A stretch of DNA of 64,000 bases from Litoreibacter janthinus (GCF_900111945.1 NZ_FOYO01000001.1:2735751-2799750); one strand, 5' to 3'; shown: positions 27,860 to 38,527, counted from the first letter of the stretch. Translations and numbers: made by a program. The notes: a model not told the origin generated them from the sequence alone.

Positions 27860-28891
27860 ATGGACGTAATCATTCTTCAACTTTTGAACGGCTTGGACAA
27901 AGGCTCCGCTTACGCGTTGATCGCCTTGGGTCTGACCTTGATTTTCGGCACGCTTGGCGTGGTGAACTTTGCCCACGGGGCCTTGTTCATGCTGGGTGCC
28001 TTTTGTGCGGTGACTCTTCAACGCATCCTTTCATTGTCTTTCGAGACGATTGACCCCACCAAGACCGACTTCCTTGGCAATCCTGCAAAGATCAAAACGC
28101 CTTATATAGAAAGCTGGTTCGGACCGGAGCTGGGCAGCTCGATCATCGACTGGTCTGTGCCGCTCGCCATTCTGTTCGCCATCCCGATCATGATCGGTGT
28201 CGGCTACATTATGGAACGCGGCCTGATCAAGCACTTCTACAAGCGTCCACACGCGGACCAGATCCTTGTGACCTTTGGCCTCGCCATCGTGATCCAAGAG
28301 GTCATCAAGCAATTCTACGGTGCGAACCCGATCCCGACCCCTGCCCCTGACGCGTTCAAAGGCTCGTTCGATTTCGGCTCGCTGCTGGGATTTGACCCGA
28401 ATGTGGTCATCTACCCCTACTGGCGCTTGGTTTACTTCTTCTTCGCCGCGCTGATTATCGCCGCCGTCTTCGGCTTCCTGCAATTCACCACCTTCGGCAT
28501 GGTTGTCCGCGCCGGCATGGCGGACCGCGAAACCGTGGGGCTGCTGGGCATCAACATCGACCGCCGCTTTACCATCATGTTCGGGATAGCGGCCGCGGTG
28601 GCAGGACTAGCGGGGGTCATGTATGCGCCGATTAACTCGCCCAATTACCATATGGGTATGGACTTCCTTGTCCTGAGCTTCGTGGTGGTTGTGGTCGGCG
28701 GCATGGGCTCGTTGCCCGGCGCCGTTCTCGCAGGCTTCTTGCTGGGCATTCTCGAGAGCTTCTCTTCGATGAATGAAATCAAGCAAATCCTGCCGGGCAT
28801 CGACCAAATCATCATCTATCTCGTTGCAATCATCATTCTGCTAGTTCGTCCTCGTGGCCTTATGGGTCGCAAGGGTGTGATGGAGGACTAA
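27860..28891 (+). CDS. livH: Branched-chain amino acid-type ABC permease LivH
   Basis: 343 residues with about eight membrane spans; begins with the family opening [30 protein letters not shown], here shown by its core [17 protein letters not shown]. The conserved cytoplasmic loop is present ([14 protein letters not shown]). It forms the translocation channel with LivM. A poorly conserved loop of about 40 residues after SLSFETID is longer than usual. Four bases before livM. Confidence 0.92.
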   Translation: MDVIILQLLNGLDKGSAYALIALGLTLIFGTLGVVNFAHGALFMLGAFCAVTLQRILSLSFETIDPTKTDFLGNPAKIKTPYIESWFGPELGSSIIDWSVPLAILFAIPIMIGVGYIMERGLIKHFYKRPHADQILVTFGLAIVIQEVIKQFYGANPIPTPAPDAFKGSFDFGSLLGFDPNVVIYPYWRLVYFFFAALIIAAVFGFLQFTTFGMVVRAGMADRETVGLLGINIDRRFTIMFGIAAAVAGLAGVMYAPINSPNYHMGMDFLVLSFVVVVVGGMGSLPGAVLAGFLLGILESFSSMNEIKQILPGIDQIIIYLVAIIILLVRPRGLMGRKGVMED

Positions 28892-28895
28892 GAAA

Positions 28896-30089
28896 ATGCT
28901 AGGTCTCGAAAAGAAAGACACCTCCCTGCTCATCATCGTTGCAATTCTGACGATGTGTGCCCCCTTCATCCTGAACCCCTTCCCTGAAGGGTCGGCGATG
29001 GCGCAGTTCAACGCGGGTTACCCCGACTTGATGCAACGCTTTGTGATCTTTGGCATCTTTGCCATCGGGTTCAACATCCTGTTCGGTCTGACCGGCTACC
29101 TGTCCTTTGGCCACGCGGCCTTCCTCGGGATAGGCTCCTACTCTGCCGTTTGGATGTTCAAGCTCTTGGGCTACAACATCCTGCCAGGCATCGTTTTGTC
29201 GGTGATCACCTCGGGCTTGTTTGCCCTGCTGATCGGCTACATCTCTCTGCGGCGCTCGGGCATCTACTTCTCGATCCTGACCTTGGCTTTTGCGCAGATG
29301 TCCTTCGCGCTGGCCTATTCGGTGCTGACGCCGCTGACCAATGGCGAAACCGGATTGCAGGTCTACAACTCCGACCCGCAGTATTTCCACTCCGACGCGT
29401 TGCCAAACATCCCGCATCTGTTCGGTCAGGAAATGCAGTCCACATTCAAATTGTCGCTGGGCGGATGGAGCTTTGACTTCAACTTCGGCTACTACATCTG
29501 TGCGGTGATCATGCTTGTGATGTTCTACATTGCGATCCGCATTTTCCGCTCCCCGTTCGGGCTGATGCTGAAGGCGATCAAAACCAACCAGACGCGCCTG
29601 AACTACACCGGCCTGAACCCTCGCCCCTACACATTGGCAGCGTTCGTAATCTCCGGCATGTATGCTGGCCTTGCTGGCGGTCTGATGGCCTCCATGGACC
29701 CGCTGGCAGGTGCAGAGCGTATGCAGTGGACCGCGTCCGGTGAAGTCGTTCTGATGACCATCCTCGGCGGTGCAGGCACACTGATCGGCCCGGTCTTGGG
29801 TGCGGGTTTCATCAAATATTTCGAGAACATCTTCTCGAAGATCAACGACACCGTCCTGCACCAGTGGTTCGCGTTCCTGCCAGACGGCATTGAGGACTTC
29901 CTGATTGCGGTCATCCACCCCTTCGTGGGCAAAGGCTGGCACCTGACGCTTGGTCTGCTGTTCATGGCCATCGTGATCTTCCTGCCCGGTGGGCTCGTCG
30001 AAGGTGGTCAGAAAATCATCAGCAAGTTCCGCGGCAAGAAGGCAAAAGACGACGCCCCTGCTGCACCTGACTCAACCCCTGCTGAATAA
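28896..30089 (+). CDS. livM: Branched-chain amino acid-type ABC permease LivM
   Basis: 397 residues, about ten spans: [20 protein letters not shown] is the family signature, and [20 protein letters not shown] marks the C-terminal half. A short charged, proline-rich tail ends the protein. Partner of LivH, encoded immediately upstream. Confidence 0.92.
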   Translation: MLGLEKKDTSLLIIVAILTMCAPFILNPFPEGSAMAQFNAGYPDLMQRFVIFGIFAIGFNILFGLTGYLSFGHAAFLGIGSYSAVWMFKLLGYNILPGIVLSVITSGLFALLIGYISLRRSGIYFSILTLAFAQMSFALAYSVLTPLTNGETGLQVYNSDPQYFHSDALPNIPHLFGQEMQSTFKLSLGGWSFDFNFGYYICAVIMLVMFYIAIRIFRSPFGLMLKAIKTNQTRLNYTGLNPRPYTLAAFVISGMYAGLAGGLMASMDPLAGAERMQWTASGEVVLMTILGGAGTLIGPVLGAGFIKYFENIFSKINDTVLHQWFAFLPDGIEDFLIAVIHPFVGKGWHLTLGLLFMAIVIFLPGGLVEGGQKIISKFRGKKAKDDAPAAPDSTPAE

Positions 30090-30101
30090 GGAGCGAATGA
30101 C

Positions 30102-30860
30102 ATGGGAATCCTAGAGATCAAAAATGTCGGCAAACGCTTTGGCGGGTTGCAGGCGCTGTCCGATGTGAACCTGAGCGTGGCAGAAAACACTGTCCACGCC
30201 ATCATCGGCCCCAACGGGGCTGGCAAGTCCACCCTGCTGAACTGCCTTGTGGGCAAGCTGATCCCCGACACCGGTTCTGTCACCTTTCAGGGACAGTCTC
30301 TGCTCGGGCGCAAGCCTCATGAGATCAACCAAATGGGCGTTTCGAGGGTGTTCCAAACGCCCGAGATCTTCGCCGAATTGACAGTGTTCGAAAACGTGAT
30401 GATCCCCTGCTTTGCGGCACGGGACGGCTCGTTCCAGCTCAACGCATTGACGGCGATCCGCGGGCAAAACGATATTAAAGAGATGGCCGAAGCCATCCTT
30501 GAAGACGTGAGCATGCTCGACAAACGCAACATGACGGCGTCAAGCTTGTCACGTGGCGACAAACGTCGCTTGGAAATGGCCATGTGCCTTGTCCAAGAGC
30601 CCAAACTGCTGCTGCTCGACGAGCCGACCGCTGGCATGGCACGCGCCGACACCAACAACACGATCGACCTGCTGAAAGAGATCAAAGAGAAGCGCGACAT
30701 CACCATGGCCATCATCGAGCACGACATGCACGTTGTGTTCTCGCTGGCCGAGCGCATCACAGTGTTGGCCCAAGGCACGCCACTGGTTGAAGAAACGCCT
30801 GAAAACATCAAAGGCCATCCCAAGGTGCGCGAAGCGTATCTGGGTGAAGCCCAAGTCTGA
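30102..30860 (+). CDS. livG: ABC ATP-binding protein LivG
   Basis: 252 residues. Walker A GPNGAGKST at about residues 37-45, signature SLSRGDKRRLE and Walker B LLLLDEPTAGM. The signature SRGD replaces the usual SGGQ, as in some urea/amide-type members. Drives uptake with LivF. Confidence 0.92.
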   Translation: MGILEIKNVGKRFGGLQALSDVNLSVAENTVHAIIGPNGAGKSTLLNCLVGKLIPDTGSVTFQGQSLLGRKPHEINQMGVSRVFQTPEIFAELTVFENVMIPCFAARDGSFQLNALTAIRGQNDIKEMAEAILEDVSMLDKRNMTASSLSRGDKRRLEMAMCLVQEPKLLLLDEPTAGMARADTNNTIDLLKEIKEKRDITMAIIEHDMHVVFSLAERITVLAQGTPLVEETPENIKGHPKVREAYLGEAQV

Positions 30861-30871
30861 GGATTGGCCCC

Positions 30872-31627
30872 ATGAATGTAAAACCCGACTTCAACAAGAA
30901 TGCCAACAACGCGGCCACCGCCCCTGCCTTCCTGTCCGTCTGGGACATCGAGGCCTACTACGGCGAAAGCTATATCGTGCAAGGTGTCAGCTTCAACGTG
31001 CACGAGGGTGAAATCCTCGCCCTTCTGGGCCGCAACGGCGCTGGCAAAACCTCGACACTGCGCACATTGGCCCGCCTTGGCGACCCACAGCTCAAGCATG
31101 GCGAGATCTGGCTGGATCACCAACCGCTGCACAACATGGCGTCCCACGAAGCATCGGCTGCGGGCATCGCCCTGGTTCCGGAAGACCGCCGCATCATCCC
31201 CGGCCTGACCGTTGAAGAGAACCTGCAACTCGCACAAATCGCCCCGCCAATTGGCTGGTCAATCGAGCGCGTTTACGAACTGTTCCCACGTCTAGGTGAG
31301 CGTCGCAAGCAAGAGGGCGTCACGCTGTCTGGCGGGGAGCAGCAGATGCTTTCCATCGCACGCGCGCTGTGCCGCGACATTAAAGTGCTGCTGCTGGATG
31401 AGCCCTATGAAGGCCTTGCCCCAGTTATCGTGCAGGAAATTGCCAAAACGCTGCAGATCATCCGCGACCAAGGCATCACAACGATCATCGTTGAGCAAAA
31501 CGCCGTAGCCGCGTTGAAGCTGGCCGACCGTGCGGTGATCTTGGATACGGGCTCTGTGGTCTTTGATGGCTCTGCCGAAGAAGTGCTGGAAAATGACGCG
31601 CTGCGGGCCGAATATCTGGCGATCTAG
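30872..31627 (+). CDS. livF: ABC ATP-binding protein LivF
   Basis: 251 residues. Walker A GRNGAGKTS, signature LSGGEQQMLSIARAL and Walker B VLLLDEPYEGLAP. An N-terminal extension of about 20 residues (NKNANNAATAPAF) precedes the domain, more than in typical LivF. Last gene of the operon before a strong terminator. Confidence 0.92.
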   Translation: MNVKPDFNKNANNAATAPAFLSVWDIEAYYGESYIVQGVSFNVHEGEILALLGRNGAGKTSTLRTLARLGDPQLKHGEIWLDHQPLHNMASHEASAAGIALVPEDRRIIPGLTVEENLQLAQIAPPIGWSIERVYELFPRLGERRKQEGVTLSGGEQQMLSIARALCRDIKVLLLDEPYEGLAPVIVQEIAKTLQIIRDQGITTIIVEQNAVAALKLADRAVILDTGSVVFDGSAEEVLENDALRAEYLAI

Positions 31628-31649
31628 CGCGCCGAAAAACACACGAATG

Positions 31650-31681
31650 AAGGCGTAGTTTTCTAAAACTGCGCCTTTTTT
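31650..31681 (+). terminator. Intrinsic terminator of the ABC operon
   Basis: Thirteen-base arms AAGGCGTAGTTTT and AAAACTGCGCCTT (one G-U pair) with a two-base loop, then Ts. Confidence 0.85.
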
Positions 31682-31765
31682 CATGGCTGCTATTAGGAAA
31701 GGCTTTAGGGCATCGGCACAGACTTGGCCTTGGGTGGGCCTCGTCTATTTGGAAAGGCCTTTGCG

Positions 31766-32101
31766 ATGGCTTTACTTTCTCAGCAGCTGAACAGTGTGTT
31801 GCCGCTGCCTTTAAAACCTGTAACCCCTCCAGCAGCCGTTCGGGCGCAGTCGCCCGACACCCCGCTTTTGGCACCGCCTGCATCACAAGCGCGGGTGAAG
31901 GCCGTCGCCCCGGCTGCGACGGCAATCGCGTCGTTATTTCCGGCAGATACCCCAACGGCTTCAGCGCTTCGCGATCGCCAAGAGCATGAATTGCAAGCTC
32001 TGCTCCGCAATATGCAAGGCATCGAGCCGCCTCGCCCCATAGGGGAAAGGGTCGACCTGTTGGTGCCACGCCCAAGCTTGCCGGACCCGAACCCCACTTA
32101 G
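31766..32101 (+). CDS. Hypothetical Pro/Ala-rich small protein
   Basis: 111 residues, not recognised. Rich in proline and alanine (VLPLPLKPVTPPAAV, LLAPPASQARV), with one helical patch (ALRDRQEHELQALLRNMQG) and a proline-rich end. No signal peptide or membrane segment. The start at 31766 has GGAAAGG upstream. Probably disordered. It lies between the ABC operon terminator and accB, 127 bases before accB. Coding status rests on the ribosome site and composition. Confidence 0.5.
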   Translation: MALLSQQLNSVLPLPLKPVTPPAAVRAQSPDTPLLAPPASQARVKAVAPAATAIASLFPADTPTASALRDRQEHELQALLRNMQGIEPPRPIGERVDLLVPRPSLPDPNPT

Positions 32102-32228
32102 GAAGCGATATTTCACGGCTTTTCACCTAAACAGCCTTGGCCTATAAGCGGAGAACAGTCGAAGCAAGCCGCATTACCGGACCTATCTCCGGGACGTAAG
32201 AACGGCACCCGGGTCGAGGAAGAGACAA

Positions 32229-32729
32229 ATGGCAAAGAACTCCCATGACGGCGACGTCGCTTTTGTGAAAGCACTGGCCGAGGTTTTGAAAGACAACGAC
32301 CTGACCGAGCTTGAGGTCAAGCGTGAATATGGCGAAGACGACAGCCTGAACGTTCGCGTATCCAAACAGGTTACCGTGGTTCAGCAAACTGTTGCTGCCG
32401 CTCCCATGGCCGCCGCCGCGCCAGTTGCGGGCGCGCCTGCTGCCGCCGCGCCGTCTGCTGTTGCTGCCTCCGCCAATGACGATCCAGCGATGCATCCCGG
32501 CGCGATCACCTCACCTATGGTAGGCACCTGCTATTTGCAGGCCGAGCCGGGCACGCCCCCCTTCGCCGCCGTTGGCGACAAAGTGACCGAAGGGCAAACC
32601 GTGATGATCATCGAAGCGATGAAAACCATGAACCACATCCCTGCCCCCAAATCCGGCACTGTAAAACGCGTGCTGGTCGAAGATGGCACACCAGTGGAAT
32701 TCGGCGCGCCGCTGATGATCGTGGAGTAA
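32229..32729 (+). CDS. accB: Acetyl-CoA carboxylase biotin carboxyl carrier protein
   Basis: 166 residues. A flexible Ala/Pro linker (about residues 55-82) leads to the biotinyl domain; Lys132 in EAMKTMNH carries the biotin. It shuttles carboxyl groups from AccC to the carboxyltransferase, the first committed step of fatty acid synthesis. Six bases before accC. Confidence 0.97.
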   Translation: MAKNSHDGDVAFVKALAEVLKDNDLTELEVKREYGEDDSLNVRVSKQVTVVQQTVAAAPMAAAAPVAGAPAAAAPSAVAASANDDPAMHPGAITSPMVGTCYLQAEPGTPPFAAVGDKVTEGQTVMIIEAMKTMNHIPAPKSGTVKRVLVEDGTPVEFGAPLMIVE

Positions 32730-32735
32730 TCCTCC

Positions 32736-34079
32736 ATGTTTAAAAAAATCCTTATCGCGAACCGGGGCGAAATTGCCCTGCGCGTGATCCGCGCCGCGCG
32801 CGAAATGGGCATCCAGTCCGTCGCAGTGCATTCCACCGCAGACAGTGACGCCATGCATGTGCGTATGGCGGACGAAGCAATTTGCATCGGGCCGCCCTCC
32901 AGCACCGAAAGCTACCTCTCTATTCCCGCCATCATCTCGGCCTGCGAAATCACCGGCGCCGAAGCGATCCACCCGGGTTACGGCTTTCTTTCGGAAAACG
33001 CGGGCTTTGTTCAGATTGTGGAAGATCACGGTCTGAAATTCATCGGCCCGACTGCTGAACATATTCGCGTCATGGGCGACAAAATCACCGCCATCGAGAC
33101 GATGAAAAAATTGGGCGTTCCGTGCGTGCCCGGATCAGGCGGCGGTGTAGCCACGCTTGAGGATGCCTACAGCATCGGCGACGAAATCGGCTATCCCGTC
33201 ATCATCAAAGCCACTGCTGGCGGCGGCGGCAAAGGCATGAAAGTCGCGGAATCCCGTGAGGGCATGAAAAGCGCCTTCCAAACTGCGCGTTCCGAAGGCA
33301 AAGCCAACTTTGGCAATGATGAAGTCTACATCGAGAAATATCTGACCACTCCGCGCCACATTGAGATTCAGGTATTCGGCGACGGCAAAGGCCGCGCGGT
33401 ACATTTGGGCGAGCGCGATTGCTCCTTGCAGCGCCGCCACCAAAAGGTGTTCGAAGAAGCCCCCGGTCCAGCAATCGACGCTGAAACCCGCGCAAAAATC
33501 GGCAAAATCTGCGCTGATGCGGTGGCAGGTATCGACTACGCTGGCGCAGGCACGATCGAGTTCCTCTATGAAAACGGCGAGTTCTACTTCATCGAGATGA
33601 ACACCCGTCTTCAAGTGGAGCATCCCGTGACCGAAGCCATTTTTGGCGTCGATCTGGTGCGCGAACAAATCAACGTGGCCGCAGGATTGCCGATGTCGTT
33701 CCAGCAGGAAGACCTCGTCGTTAACGGCCACGCGATCGAGGTGCGGATCAACGCGGAAAAGCTACCCAACTTCAGCCCCTGCCCCGGGAAAATCACGCAA
33801 TATCATGCCCCTGGCGGGCTTGGCGTTCGGATGGACTCGGCGCTTTATGACGGCTATTCGATCCCTCCCTATTACGACAGCCTGATCGCCAAACTGATCG
33901 TGCACGCCCCGGATCGCCCTGCCGCATTGGCACGTTTGCATCGGGCTTTGGGCGAGTTGATCGTGGACGGTATCGACACCACGACCCCGCTGTTCCATGC
34001 CCTACTGGCCGAAGAAGCTGTCCAAACCGGTGATTACAACATCCACTGGCTGGAGCATTGGCTCGAAGAAAACACCTAA
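32736..34079 (+). CDS. accC: Acetyl-CoA carboxylase biotin carboxylase subunit
   Basis: 447 residues, ATP-grasp fold. Landmarks: [18 protein letters not shown] at the start, the glycine loop [11 protein letters not shown], the [15 protein letters not shown] stretch, and [14 protein letters not shown] with the catalytic residues. Carboxylates biotin on AccB using ATP and bicarbonate. Coupled with accB. Confidence 0.97.
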   Translation: MFKKILIANRGEIALRVIRAAREMGIQSVAVHSTADSDAMHVRMADEAICIGPPSSTESYLSIPAIISACEITGAEAIHPGYGFLSENAGFVQIVEDHGLKFIGPTAEHIRVMGDKITAIETMKKLGVPCVPGSGGGVATLEDAYSIGDEIGYPVIIKATAGGGGKGMKVAESREGMKSAFQTARSEGKANFGNDEVYIEKYLTTPRHIEIQVFGDGKGRAVHLGERDCSLQRRHQKVFEEAPGPAIDAETRAKIGKICADAVAGIDYAGAGTIEFLYENGEFYFIEMNTRLQVEHPVTEAIFGVDLVREQINVAAGLPMSFQQEDLVVNGHAIEVRINAEKLPNFSPCPGKITQYHAPGGLGVRMDSALYDGYSIPPYYDSLIAKLIVHAPDRPAALARLHRALGELIVDGIDTTTPLFHALLAEEAVQTGDYNIHWLEHWLEENT

Positions 34080-34119
34080 GTGAGTTGCGCCTTGCGCGCA
34101 GCCCTGCTTTTCTAAGTCT

Positions 34120-34758
34120 ATGGCTAAAGATGAACATTCCCTTGAGCTTACGCCCGCGCTGATCCTGAGCGGGTATGCCCAAGGGATCTTTCCAATGGCG
34201 GAAAGCCGCGACGATGACAGGCTGTTCTGGCTTGACCCGGAGTTGCGCGGCATCATCCCGCTGGATGGGTTCCATATCTCACGCAGTCTGCGAAAAACCA
34301 TTCTGCGCGAGCCCTACCAGATCAAAGTCGACAGCGACTTTGCCGGCGTGATCGAGGGCTGTGCAGACCGCGAAGAGACTTGGATCAATGGTCCGATCTT
34401 CCAGCTTTATCTGGACCTGTTCGAGGCCGGGCATGCCCATTCAGTTGAGGTGTGGGACGGCGCGGAATTAATCGGTGGCGTCTACGGCGTCACGCTCAAC
34501 GGTGCGTTTTTCGGTGAATCGATGTTCTCACGGAGCACAGATGCCTCGAAGATCGCACTAGCCTATTTGGTTTCACGCCTAAACGCCGGGGGATTTCTCT
34601 TGCTCGACACCCAGTTCCTGACCCCGCATCTGGCGTCTCTGGGCGGCATCGAAATTCCGCGTGCTAGTTACCGCCAAGCCCTTCAGGACGCTCTATCGGT
34701 CGAGGCGAACTTTCTCCGGCAACCACTGACGGTGTCCGGTCATCAAGTTTGCACCTGA
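34120..34758 (+). CDS. aat: Leucyl/phenylalanyl-tRNA-protein transferase
   Basis: 212 residues. Adds Leu or Phe from its tRNA to N-terminal Arg or Lys, marking proteins for ClpS/ClpAP. Motifs: YAQGIFPMAE, FWLDPELRGIIPL, GGVYGVTLNGAFFGESMFSR and LDTQFLTPHLASLGG. Its last 95 bases overlap the convergent DUF2155 gene, so both proteins share this stretch in opposite directions. Confidence 0.95.
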   Translation: MAKDEHSLELTPALILSGYAQGIFPMAESRDDDRLFWLDPELRGIIPLDGFHISRSLRKTILREPYQIKVDSDFAGVIEGCADREETWINGPIFQLYLDLFEAGHAHSVEVWDGAELIGGVYGVTLNGAFFGESMFSRSTDASKIALAYLVSRLNAGGFLLLDTQFLTPHLASLGGIEIPRASYRQALQDALSVEANFLRQPLTVSGHQVCT

Positions 34759-35164
34759 TCGCCCAAACGTCATAGCGCGGGTGATCCATCGCATTCAGCG
34801 CAGGGCTTGAGGCGACCATCCAGCCTTGAAACGCAACCTTGCCAGTGCTGTTGTCCACAATCGTCAAGCTGACAAAAGCATCGCCGCTTGGGTTGCCTTT
34901 GGGATAGCGGCAATCCTGCATTGTGATGGTGAGCGGCCCAAACTGCGTGTTTTCGCCTGTCGTGAGGATGATATCCTCGCTGGCCCCTGCCAACTTGTCC
35001 AAGCCGCGCATAACCGCTTGAGCCGCGCTGGAGGCCGCATGGCGCATCTTGCTCTCTGCCACAGGCGCGTTGCCTAGGCTAATCACCGTGTCGTCGCCCT
35101 GAATAGTCGTCTGCGCGGCTGCTGGCGCTGCCAACAGCAACAATGCCGCAATGAAGCGCTTCAT
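34664..35164 (-). CDS. DUF2155 protein
   Basis: 166 residues with a Sec signal (MKRFIAALLLLAAPAAAQ). The body carries the DUF2155 pattern: FGPLTITMQDCRYP, DAFVSLTIVD, VAFQGWMVASSPALNAMDHPRYDVW, with two cysteines that could pair. Secreted to the periplasm; role unknown. In alphaproteobacteria it sits beside mlaD and NDUFA12 as here. The start overlaps the mlaD stop (ATGA). The 3' end overlaps aat. Confidence 0.85.
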   Translation of the reverse strand: MKRFIAALLLLAAPAAAQTTIQGDDTVISLGNAPVAESKMRHAASSAAQAVMRGLDKLAGASEDIILTTGENTQFGPLTITMQDCRYPKGNPSGDAFVSLTIVDNSTGKVAFQGWMVASSPALNAMDHPRYDVWAIRCKLDDRTPSVVAGESSPRPIERPEGLGGN

Positions 35165-35610
35165 TCGTCGTCGTTCCCCGCCACGAACTTCATCAGAAGC
35201 GTGATGAGCGACACCGAGCTTTGGGTGTCCTCAATCTCGCCACCGGGCTCAAGATTGAACGGCGACCCGCCCGGGATCACCTCTACGAAGTTCCCCCCCA
35301 GAAGACCTTCGGAGCTGATTGAAATGGCACTGTCATCAGGGACCTCGATCCCCTGCTTCATCGTGAAGGTCGCATCCGCGCGGAAGGTCTGTGGGTTCAG
35401 ATCCAGTGACGTGACGGTGCCAACTTTGACGCCCGCCATGCGCACATCAGTGCCGACTTTGACGCCTTCAGCAGACCGGAAACTGGCCGCCAACGGGTAC
35501 GCGTCACCGCCTGTTGCCAATGAGGTCGCACCGGTCGCAAAGACCAGAAACCCGATCGCCACGGCCAGGACACCCGTGCCAACGATTACTTCAGTTGTGT
35601 TCTCAGACAT
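35161..35610 (-). CDS. mlaD: MlaD-like MCE protein of phospholipid transport
   Basis: 149 residues. One N-terminal membrane anchor (VGTGVLAVAIGFLVFATGA) and one MCE domain: YPLAASFRSAEGVKVGTDVRMAGVKVGTV, cited in part as SAEGVKVGTDVRMAGVKVG, then ISISSEGLLGGNFVEVIPGG. It forms a periplasmic ring of the Mla system, which moves phospholipids between membranes. The other Mla components are not in the window. Start taken at 35610; 35625 is possible. Confidence 0.88.
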   Translation of the reverse strand: MSENTTEVIVGTGVLAVAIGFLVFATGATSLATGGDAYPLAASFRSAEGVKVGTDVRMAGVKVGTVTSLDLNPQTFRADATFTMKQGIEVPDDSAISISSEGLLGGNFVEVIPGGSPFNLEPGGEIEDTQSSVSLITLLMKFVAGNDDE

Positions 35611-35635
35611 ATCAGCCCCCAGCAAACTGTCGCTG

Positions 35636-36019
35636 CTATTCTGGCGACCAGGCCTCGTAATCCTGACGGACTTTCGGCTCGGCGCGTCGCAGAGAGCCTT
35701 GTGGCGCGTAGGCCATTGTCGTCCCCGTCAGGTTCGGTTGGTGCGGTTTTTCCCAAGTTTTATGGGCAATTGGGGCTTTGGTCGGTGGCTCATCCCAAGT
35801 GTGATGCAGCCAGCCATGCCAATCGGGACTAACGCGCGACGCTTCCGCCTCTCCGTTGAAGATCACCCAACGACGTTTGCCGTCTGCGGTCTGATAGAAG
35901 ATGTTCCCGCCTTCGTCCTCGCCCACCCTGACGCCCTTGCGCCATGTAAAAAGCTGCGTGTTCAGCGTTTGGCCGTTCCACCAAGTCACTGCGCGAAGAA
36001 GAGTGTTGAGAATGCCCAT
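35636..36019 (-). CDS. Complex I accessory subunit NDUFA12 (B17.2) homolog
   Basis: 127 residues. [19 protein letters not shown] and [19 protein letters not shown] are the hallmark of NDUFA12, a supernumerary subunit of respiratory complex I shared by alphaproteobacteria and mitochondria. It supports assembly of the peripheral arm. First of the cluster NDUFA12-mlaD-DUF2155. Confidence 0.95.
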   Translation of the reverse strand: MGILNTLLRAVTWWNGQTLNTQLFTWRKGVRVGEDEGGNIFYQTADGKRRWVIFNGEAEASRVSPDWHGWLHHTWDEPPTKAPIAHKTWEKPHQPNLTGTTMAYAPQGSLRRAEPKVRQDYEAWSPE

Positions 36020-36089
36020 GTCGGCCTCCGAAATTCGTCTCGCTTTATATGGACCATCGCCACGCTACAGTCCAGAGCGCAGGGTGCGG

Positions 36090-36479
36090 CTAGAGCCCCG
36101 GTTTGTAGGCCGTAACCTCAATCTCGATGCGGTATTTGGGGTCAATAAGTCCCGCCTCTATCATCATCGCCGCGGGCGGATTGCCTGCAAATGCAGCGCT
36201 GAGCGCAGGCCAGCACGCTTCAAACTCGCGCGCGTCCGGAAGGACGTAGTTGACCCGAACAACATCCGCGAACGTCGCACCGGCTTCTTTTAGAGCTTTT
36301 TCGATGATTTGAAGGGCAGAAACAGTTTGTGCCGGCGCGCCTTCGGGCGGATCGCCTCCTTCAACCAAAGGAGCAGCAACGGTTCCAGAGACGTGAATCC
36401 AATCACCCGCGACGACGGCACGGCAGTACCCGATTTTCGGTTCGTAAATGCCGCCTGAAGAAATCCGGCGAATGGACAT
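36090..36479 (-). CDS. RidA-family protein
   Basis: 129 residues, chorismate-mutase-like trimer fold. Opens SIRRISSGGIYEPKIGYCRAVV and includes HVSGTVAAPL, KALKEAGATFADVVRVNYVL. True RidA enzymes keep an arginine near residue 105 that deaminates enamines; here the equivalent region reads PPAAMMIEAGLIDP, so the deaminase may be lost. Its start overlaps the clpX stop by one base (TAATG), so it is coupled to clpX. Confidence 0.88.
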   Translation of the reverse strand: MSIRRISSGGIYEPKIGYCRAVVAGDWIHVSGTVAAPLVEGGDPPEGAPAQTVSALQIIEKALKEAGATFADVVRVNYVLPDAREFEACWPALSAAFAGNPPAAMMIEAGLIDPKYRIEIEVTAYKPGL

Positions 36480-37744
36480 TAGCCCGCTTCCGCTCCGGCT
36501 TCTTTCTTGGCTTCACCATAGATGATCAGCGGCTTCGCTGTCCGGCCCACGGCGTCTTCGTTGACCAAAACTTCGTCCACGTTGTCCAATGCTGGCAACT
36601 CGAACATGGTGTCCAGCAGGATGTCTTCGAGGATGGAACGAAGCCCGCGTGCACCTGTCTTACGCTCGATTGCGCGCTTGGAAATGGCGGTCAGCGCGTC
36701 ATCGGTAAAGGTCAGCTTGGCATCTTCGAGTTCGAACAGGCGTTGATATTGCTTGATCAGCGCGTTCTTGGGTTGGGTCAGGATGGTGACCAATGCGTCC
36801 TCATCCAGATCTTCGAGCGTTGCAATCACTGGCAGACGGCCCACGAACTCGGGGATCAAACCGAACTTCAGCAAGTCTTCGGGCTCCAGCTCTTTGAACA
36901 GGTCACCGACGCCTTTTTCGTTTTCTTCACGCACATCGGCACCAAAGCCCATCGCAGAGCCCTTGCCGCGCTGCGCGATGATTTTGTCGAGACCGGCAAA
37001 TGCGCCGCCGCAGATAAACAGAATGTTGGTGGTATCTACCTGCAGGAATTCTTGCTGCGGGTGCTTGCGCCCGCCCTGAGGCGGCACAGAAGCAACGGTG
37101 CCTTCCATGATTTTCAGCAGCGCCTGTTGAACGCCCTCGCCCGATACGTCGCGAGTGATCGAGGGATTGTCCGACTTGCGGGTGATTTTGTCGACTTCGT
37201 CTATGTAGACGATCCCGCGCTGCGCGCGCTCGACATTGTATTCGGAGGCCTGAAGCAGCTTCAGGATGATGTTCTCGACATCTTCGCCGACATAGCCCGC
37301 TTCTGTCAGCGTGGTGGCGTCAGCCATAGTGAACGGCACGTCAAGGATCCTCGCGAGCGTTTGCGCAAGCAAGGTCTTACCGCAGCCGGTCGGGCCGATC
37401 AGCATGATATTGGATTTGGCCAGCTCGATATCACCGGATTTTCCAGCATGGTTCAGGCGCTTGTAGTGGTTGTGGACAGCCACGGACAGCACGCGTTTGG
37501 CGTGGCTTTGGCCGATAACATAGTCGTCCAGAACTTCGCAAATCTCTTGTGGCGTCGGGACCCCATCAGCGGCCTTCAGGCCCGCTGTTTTGGTTTCCTC
37601 GCGGATGATGTCCATGCAAAGTTCGACGCATTCATCGCAGATGAACACGGTCGGGCCTGCAATCAGCTTGCGTACTTCGTGCTGGGACTTCCCACAGAAC
37701 GAGCAATAGAGGGTGTTTTTGCCGTCACCAGAGTTGTTTGCCAT
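36479..37744 (-). CDS. clpX: ClpX ATPase subunit of the ClpXP protease
   Basis: 421 residues. N-terminal zinc-binding domain with CSFCGKSQ and CDECVELC, then AAA+ with Walker A GPTGCGKT, Walker B YIDEVDKI, the [16 protein letters not shown] region of the pore loop and sensor 2 in TGARGLRSI. Unfolds tagged proteins and feeds them to ClpP, encoded just upstream. Start at MANNSGDG. Confidence 0.97.
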   Translation of the reverse strand: MANNSGDGKNTLYCSFCGKSQHEVRKLIAGPTVFICDECVELCMDIIREETKTAGLKAADGVPTPQEICEVLDDYVIGQSHAKRVLSVAVHNHYKRLNHAGKSGDIELAKSNIMLIGPTGCGKTLLAQTLARILDVPFTMADATTLTEAGYVGEDVENIILKLLQASEYNVERAQRGIVYIDEVDKITRKSDNPSITRDVSGEGVQQALLKIMEGTVASVPPQGGRKHPQQEFLQVDTTNILFICGGAFAGLDKIIAQRGKGSAMGFGADVREENEKGVGDLFKELEPEDLLKFGLIPEFVGRLPVIATLEDLDEDALVTILTQPKNALIKQYQRLFELEDAKLTFTDDALTAISKRAIERKTGARGLRSILEDILLDTMFELPALDNVDEVLVNEDAVGRTAKPLIIYGEAKKEAGAEAG

Positions 37745-37855
37745 TGCACCACCTATCCTGATTTTGCCCACCACTTGATGTAGCGTAGCGTCGCGATTTT
37801 GCCTGTCGTCTCAAGTTAGGCCACCATCAAGGGAGGCACAACGTCAAAAACGTAT

Positions 37856-37896
37856 TTCCTGCGCCCTGCCTTCCGCAAGGTTTCAGGGCGCAGGAA
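37856..37896 (-). terminator. Hairpin after clpP
   Basis: Thirteen-base perfect arms TTCCTGCGCCCTG and CAGGGCGCAGGAA five bases past the clpP stop; on the minus strand the sequence continues AATACGTTTTTG. Probably partial, letting some reads continue into clpX. Confidence 0.75.
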
Positions 37897-37900
37897 GGCC

Positions 37901-38527
37901 TTATTTGTCGTCGTCACCCTTCACGCGGTTTTCGACGATCTCGTCAATATGGCCCCACTCCTTGGCTTCTTCAGGCGACATGAAATTGTCGCGATCCAAC
38001 GCCTTCTCGACTGCTTTTTTGGTCTGGCCGGTGTGCTTCACATAGATGTCGTACAAGCGGTCTTTCAGCTTCTGCGTCTCGGCGGCGTGGATCATGATGT
38101 CGGACGCCTGCCCCTGATAACCGCCAGACGGCTGGTGAACCATGATGCGCGAGTTCGGAAGCGAGAACCGCATCCCCTTCTCGCCACCAGCCAGCAACAC
38201 GGATCCCATGGACGCCGCCTGCCCGATACACAGCGTGGACACTTTCGGCTTGATGTATTGCATGGTGTCGTAGATCGACAGCCCCGAGGTCACCACACCA
38301 CCCGGCGAGTTGATGTAGATGCTGATCTCTTTGGAGGGGTTTTCCGCCTCAAGGTGCAGCAACTGCGCGACCACCAGATGGGACATACCATCATGGATCG
38401 GGCCATTGATGAAAATGATACGCTCCTTCAGCAGGCGCGAGAAAATGTCGTAAGCCCGTTCGCCGCGGCTGGTCTGTTCGACCACCATGGGGACGAGGTT
38501 CATATAGGTTTCGACTGGATCGTACAT
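37901..38527 (-). CDS. clpP: ClpP serine protease subunit
   Basis: 208 residues. Catalytic Ser106 (GQAASMGS) and His131 ([10 protein letters not shown]) are in place. Forms the barrel-shaped protease that degrades proteins unfolded by ClpX. I start at [10 protein letters not shown] (38527), leaving a short non-coding front of the longer frame. Upstream region shared with the divergent glycerate kinase gene. Confidence 0.97.
   Translation of the reverse strand: MYDPVETYMNLVPMVVEQTSRGERAYDIFSRLLKERIIFINGPIHDGMSHLVVAQLLHLEAENPSKEISIYINSPGGVVTSGLSIYDTMQYIKPKVSTLCIGQAASMGSVLLAGGEKGMRFSLPNSRIMVHQPSGGYQGQASDIMIHAAETQKLKDRLYDIYVKHTGQTKKAVEKALDRDNFMSPEEAKEWGHIDEIVENRVKGDDDK

Noticed and set aside
28899..29942. 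347-residue minus-strand frame over livM
   Set aside because: Antisense of a certain permease gene; highly charged filler.
26371..31627. ABC operon as a novel transport system
   Set aside because: Gene order and motifs are those of ordinary LivJ/H/M/G/F-type operons; only the ligand is unknown.
36329..37783. 484-residue plus-strand frame over clpX
   Set aside because: Antisense of clpX; no ribosome site, no motif, and clpX is certain.
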